From Rhodocyclaceae bacterium (GTDB taxonomy: Bacteria > Pseudomonadota > Gammaproteobacteria > Burkholderiales > Rhodocyclaceae), in NCBI GenBank assembly GCA_016791085.1, contig JAEUNN010000174.1, positions 1 to 7,263 of the forward strand: a stretch of DNA of 7,263 bases. The letters run 5' to 3'. The translations under genes and the position numbers were made by a program. Below the pieces are notes generated by a model. That model was not told the DNA's origin, did not search any database, and saw nothing but the letters and a program-made list of their open reading frames with translations. This document shows positions 5,675 through 7,263 of this stretch, piece after piece; the first letter of the stretch is position 1; every line of letters begins with the position of its first letter.

Positions 5675-7114
5675 TCAGGCCGGCGCATCCGGTTCCAGCA
5701 TGGACCTCGCGAGGTCCTGCCAAAGTTCCGGTAGGCAGGGGCTGTCCGCGTATTTTTCCAGCAGGGCGCGGGCGCCGGGCGCGCCGTCCAGCATGCGCGC
5801 GCGCAGCGCGTACAGTGCGGCCTGGTTGGACGCGAGGCCGCCCAGGCGCAGCATGAGCTCGAGGTAATCGAGGCTCGCGCCATCCATGAGCGGTATTTTG
5901 TCGGGGCCACCGAGCAGGTGTTCGACCGCGTGCAGTTGTTCGATCCAGCACAGCGGCACCCAGTCCGTCAAATTGCCCAGATATTGCGGGATTTGGTCCG
6001 CCGTCAAGGTGCCGCCGGACGCATTGGCGGCGTCGAGCAGATTGATCAGATGACGCGCGTTTTCGTCCTCTCCGTCCAGTTCGAGGGCGGTTTGGGTGCG
6101 CAGTTCGGCCATGCCGAGGTTGCCCGCGCGCAGGGCGCACAGCGCGCCCAGGTAATAAAATTCGGCGCGCGGCGTGTCGGGCCGGCCGGGCATTTCGTCG
6201 TCGTCGAATTCGTCGTCGTCGTCGTCGTCGTCAAATTCGTCTTCGTCCTGGTCCTCGTCGTCGGCGTAATAGCTTTCGTCATCGCCGTCGCCGGAGTCTT
6301 CCTCCTCGGCTTCGCGTTCCCAGAACGCGGCATGTTCGGTCGCCGTCCAGGCGGTTTCGGCGTCGGCGTCGGCATCCAGCAGCAGCAGGCCGGCGATTTG
6401 CGACCAGGCTTCAAGCGAACTTTGTGGACGTGCGGCCGACAGTGCGCCCTGCAATTCGCGCGCGGCCGGCAGGCCGTCGCGGTAAATGCGCAGGCGTACC
6501 GCGCGCTCCATGGCGCCGATGAATTCCGGATGGCTGCGCGCCAAATCTTCCGCCACCGCGGCGGCGGCGGCGATATCGGCGCGCGCGAACAAGGCCATTA
6601 CGAATTGATGGCGGGCAATCGGGTGGGTGGCCGTCTTGATCGCGGCAATCGCCTCGTCCTGGCGCTGATTGGCCAGGAACATGTTGCACAGGTCGGTGGC
6701 CAGCCAATCTTCGAACCGCAAGGGGCCGAAGGGCGAATCGAGCTCGTTAATGGGCTCGTACTCATCCTTGCGCAGGGCTGCCAGCGCGCGCTCGGCCAGT
6801 TCGATGATGGCCGGGTAGCCGGCGTAATCGGCCGACACGGCCAGACTTTCATGCGCCTTGATGCTTTTGGGAGCGCGCTGTGCCCAGTCCCAGGCGATCA
6901 TGGCGGCAAGTATCGGATCGCCGGATTCGAGTTCGTTCTCGCAGGCGAGGCCGTACAGGGGCATATAATCGGGAAAACGCTTGCGCAAGCTTTGCAGCCG
7001 CCGGCGCGCGCCGTCGTGGTCGGATTCCTCCATGGCGCGCCGGACGGCCTTGATTTGCTGGGCATCCGGGGTCGCAACCTGGGGCGCGGATTTGTGCGTC
7101 GTTTTTTTTGCCAT
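5675..7114 (-). CDS. TPR-like helical repeat protein with a long acidic linker, function unknown
   Basis: I do not recognise a named family. The 479-residue product has no signal peptide or membrane segment and is likely cytoplasmic. Its Lys-rich N-terminus (MAKKTTHK) is followed by helical, Ala/Leu-rich sequence resembling tetratricopeptide repeats. The first helical block is about 20-260, for example GARRRLQSLRKRFPDYMPLY near 35-54. The second is about 315-475, for example AEFYYLGALCALRAGNLGMA. Between them residues 268-308 are almost all Asp/Glu with a run of seven Asp. Such solenoids usually mediate protein-protein contacts; no catalytic motif is seen. ATG at 7114 is preferred over the adjacent GTG at 7117, because AAGAGG lies five bases before the ATG and only two before the GTG. 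It is co-directional with rnf but separated by 215 bases and a separate promoter, so a link to Rnf is unproven. Confidence 0.85.
   Translation of the reverse strand: MAKKTTHKSAPQVATPDAQQIKAVRRAMEESDHDGARRRLQSLRKRFPDYMPLYGLACENELESGDPILAAMIAWDWAQRAPKSIKAHESLAVSADYAGYPAIIELAERALAALRKDEYEPINELDSPFGPLRFEDWLATDLCNMFLANQRQDEAIAAIKTATHPIARHQFVMALFARADIAAAAAVAEDLARSHPEFIGAMERAVRLRIYRDGLPAARELQGALSAARPQSSLEAWSQIAGLLLLDADADAETAWTATEHAAFWEREAEEEDSGDGDDESYYADDEDQDEDEFDDDDDDDEFDDDEMPGRPDTPRAEFYYLGALCALRAGNLGMAELRTQTALELDGEDENARHLINLLDAANASGGTLTADQIPQYLGNLTDWVPLCWIEQLHAVEHLLGGPDKIPLMDGASLDYLELMLRLGGLASNQAALYALRARMLDGAPGARALLEKYADSPCLPELWQDLARSMLEPDAPA
6191..6313 (-). repeat. Acidic low-complexity tract with GAC trinucleotide repeat
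   Basis: This stretch encodes residues 268-308 of the TPR-like protein, mostly Asp and Glu with a few Tyr, Phe, Ser and Gly. It contains a pure seven-copy GAC run on the coding strand (6212-6232) plus shorter GAC runs and two EFDDD-type units. Changes in copy number would keep the frame, so length can vary between strains without breaking the gene. Confidence 0.85.
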
Positions 7115-7119
7115 CACTG

Positions 7120-7125
7120 CCTCTT
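7120..7125 (-). promoter_or_regulatory. Shine-Dalgarno of the TPR-like gene
   Basis: AAGAGG on the minus strand is five bases before the ATG at 7114 and only two before the in-frame GTG at 7117. It therefore favours the ATG as the start. Confidence 0.65.
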
Positions 7126-7199
7126 TGGCGCAAGCGGCCGCACAAACCGGCGGCGCCCGTCAAGGCATGTTGCGCGCCGCGGCCAGTGCTAAAGACAGG

Positions 7200-7208
7200 A
7201 TCATAGCA
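7200..7208 (-). promoter_or_regulatory. Predicted extended -10 promoter of the TPR-like gene
   Basis: The minus strand reads TGCTATGAT, an extended -10 (TGn) followed by a hexamer matching TATAAT at five of six positions. No good -35 lies 16-18 bases upstream, which is common for extended -10 promoters. The start would be near 7193, about 80 bases before the ATG at 7114. Confidence 0.5.
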
Positions 7209-7230
7209 CGCGGCAGCTTGCGCCGAGCGC

Positions 7231-7248
7231 ATCCGCGCCGGTGCGGAT
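7231..7248. promoter_or_regulatory. Inverted repeat upstream of the TPR-like gene promoter
   Basis: ATCCGCGCCGGTGCGGAT is an 18-base inverted repeat with six perfect outer pairs and one G-T pair in the core. Its centre is about 46 bases upstream of the predicted start near 7193. It could bind an activator or be the 3' hairpin of a gene outside the window; no T-run follows on either strand. Confidence 0.3.
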
Positions 7249-7263
7249 AAGCCGCCGCGGGGG

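Noticed and set aside
5918..7192. Plus-strand open frame of 424 codons opposite the TPR-like gene
   Set aside because: It mirrors the minus-strand gene, and the Val-rich stretch is just the reverse of the acidic GAC/GAA tract. The minus frame has a Shine-Dalgarno, a promoter candidate and sensible helical sequence.
1..7263. Nqr instead of Rnf; CRISPR, tRNA, rRNA or insertion sequences
   Set aside because: RnfB and the two-cluster RnfC are diagnostic of Rnf rather than Nqr. No spaced direct repeats, tRNA-like folds, rRNA segments or transposase sequence were seen.

Overview
The window is high-GC (G/C-rich at third codon positions) and carries one recognisable system: an rnf operon encoding the six-subunit Rnf membrane complex (ion-translocating NAD:ferredoxin oxidoreductase, also called Rsx in enterics). 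The subunits resemble the proteobacterial type in length and motifs, and the gene order A-B-C-D-G-E is the one known from gammaproteobacteria. GC content and protein style suggest a beta- or gammaproteobacterium. This is an inference; I cannot name the genus.

Layout. All supported genes lie on the minus strand and read from right to left. At 7114-5675 is a gene for a 479-residue TPR-like helical protein with a very acidic internal linker, with its own candidate promoter near 7200. A 215-base intergenic region (5460-5674) follows. It holds a good sigma70-type promoter (TTGAGC-17-GATAAT, 5562-5534), a perfect 17-base palindrome lying on the -10 element, a second similar palindrome upstream and a small hairpin. 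Then come rnfA (5459-4875, GTG start), rnfB (4843-4277), rnfC (4224-2542), rnfD (2417-1410), rnfG (1413-685, ATGA overlap with rnfD) and rnfE (671 to beyond base 1, cut by the window edge). Spacing inside the operon is 31, 52, 124, -4 and 13 bases, so the rnfC-rnfD gap is the odd one out.

How the genes work together (known from the family). RnfC (NADH/FMN, two [4Fe-4S]) and RnfB (ferredoxin-like, with a [4Fe-4S] domain plus two more clusters) form the cytoplasmic electron-input and output side. RnfA and RnfE share an intramembrane iron-sulfur centre. RnfD and RnfG carry covalently bound FMN on threonine. In proteobacteria the complex usually spends the ion gradient to push electrons from NADH to low-potential carriers, for example for nitrogenase or for resetting the SoxR sensor. 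Nothing in this window says which acceptor is used here. All key cysteines and flavin threonines are present, so the complex looks functional.

I see no rRNA, tRNA, CRISPR array, insertion sequence or plus-strand gene. The long plus-strand open frames mirror the real genes and are put down to high GC. I do not find a clearly new system. The points worth a second look are the putative operator on the rnf promoter, a second flavinylation-like SGAT motif in RnfD, the proline/acid-rich N-terminal extension of RnfG, and the repeat-encoded acidic linker of the upstream protein.
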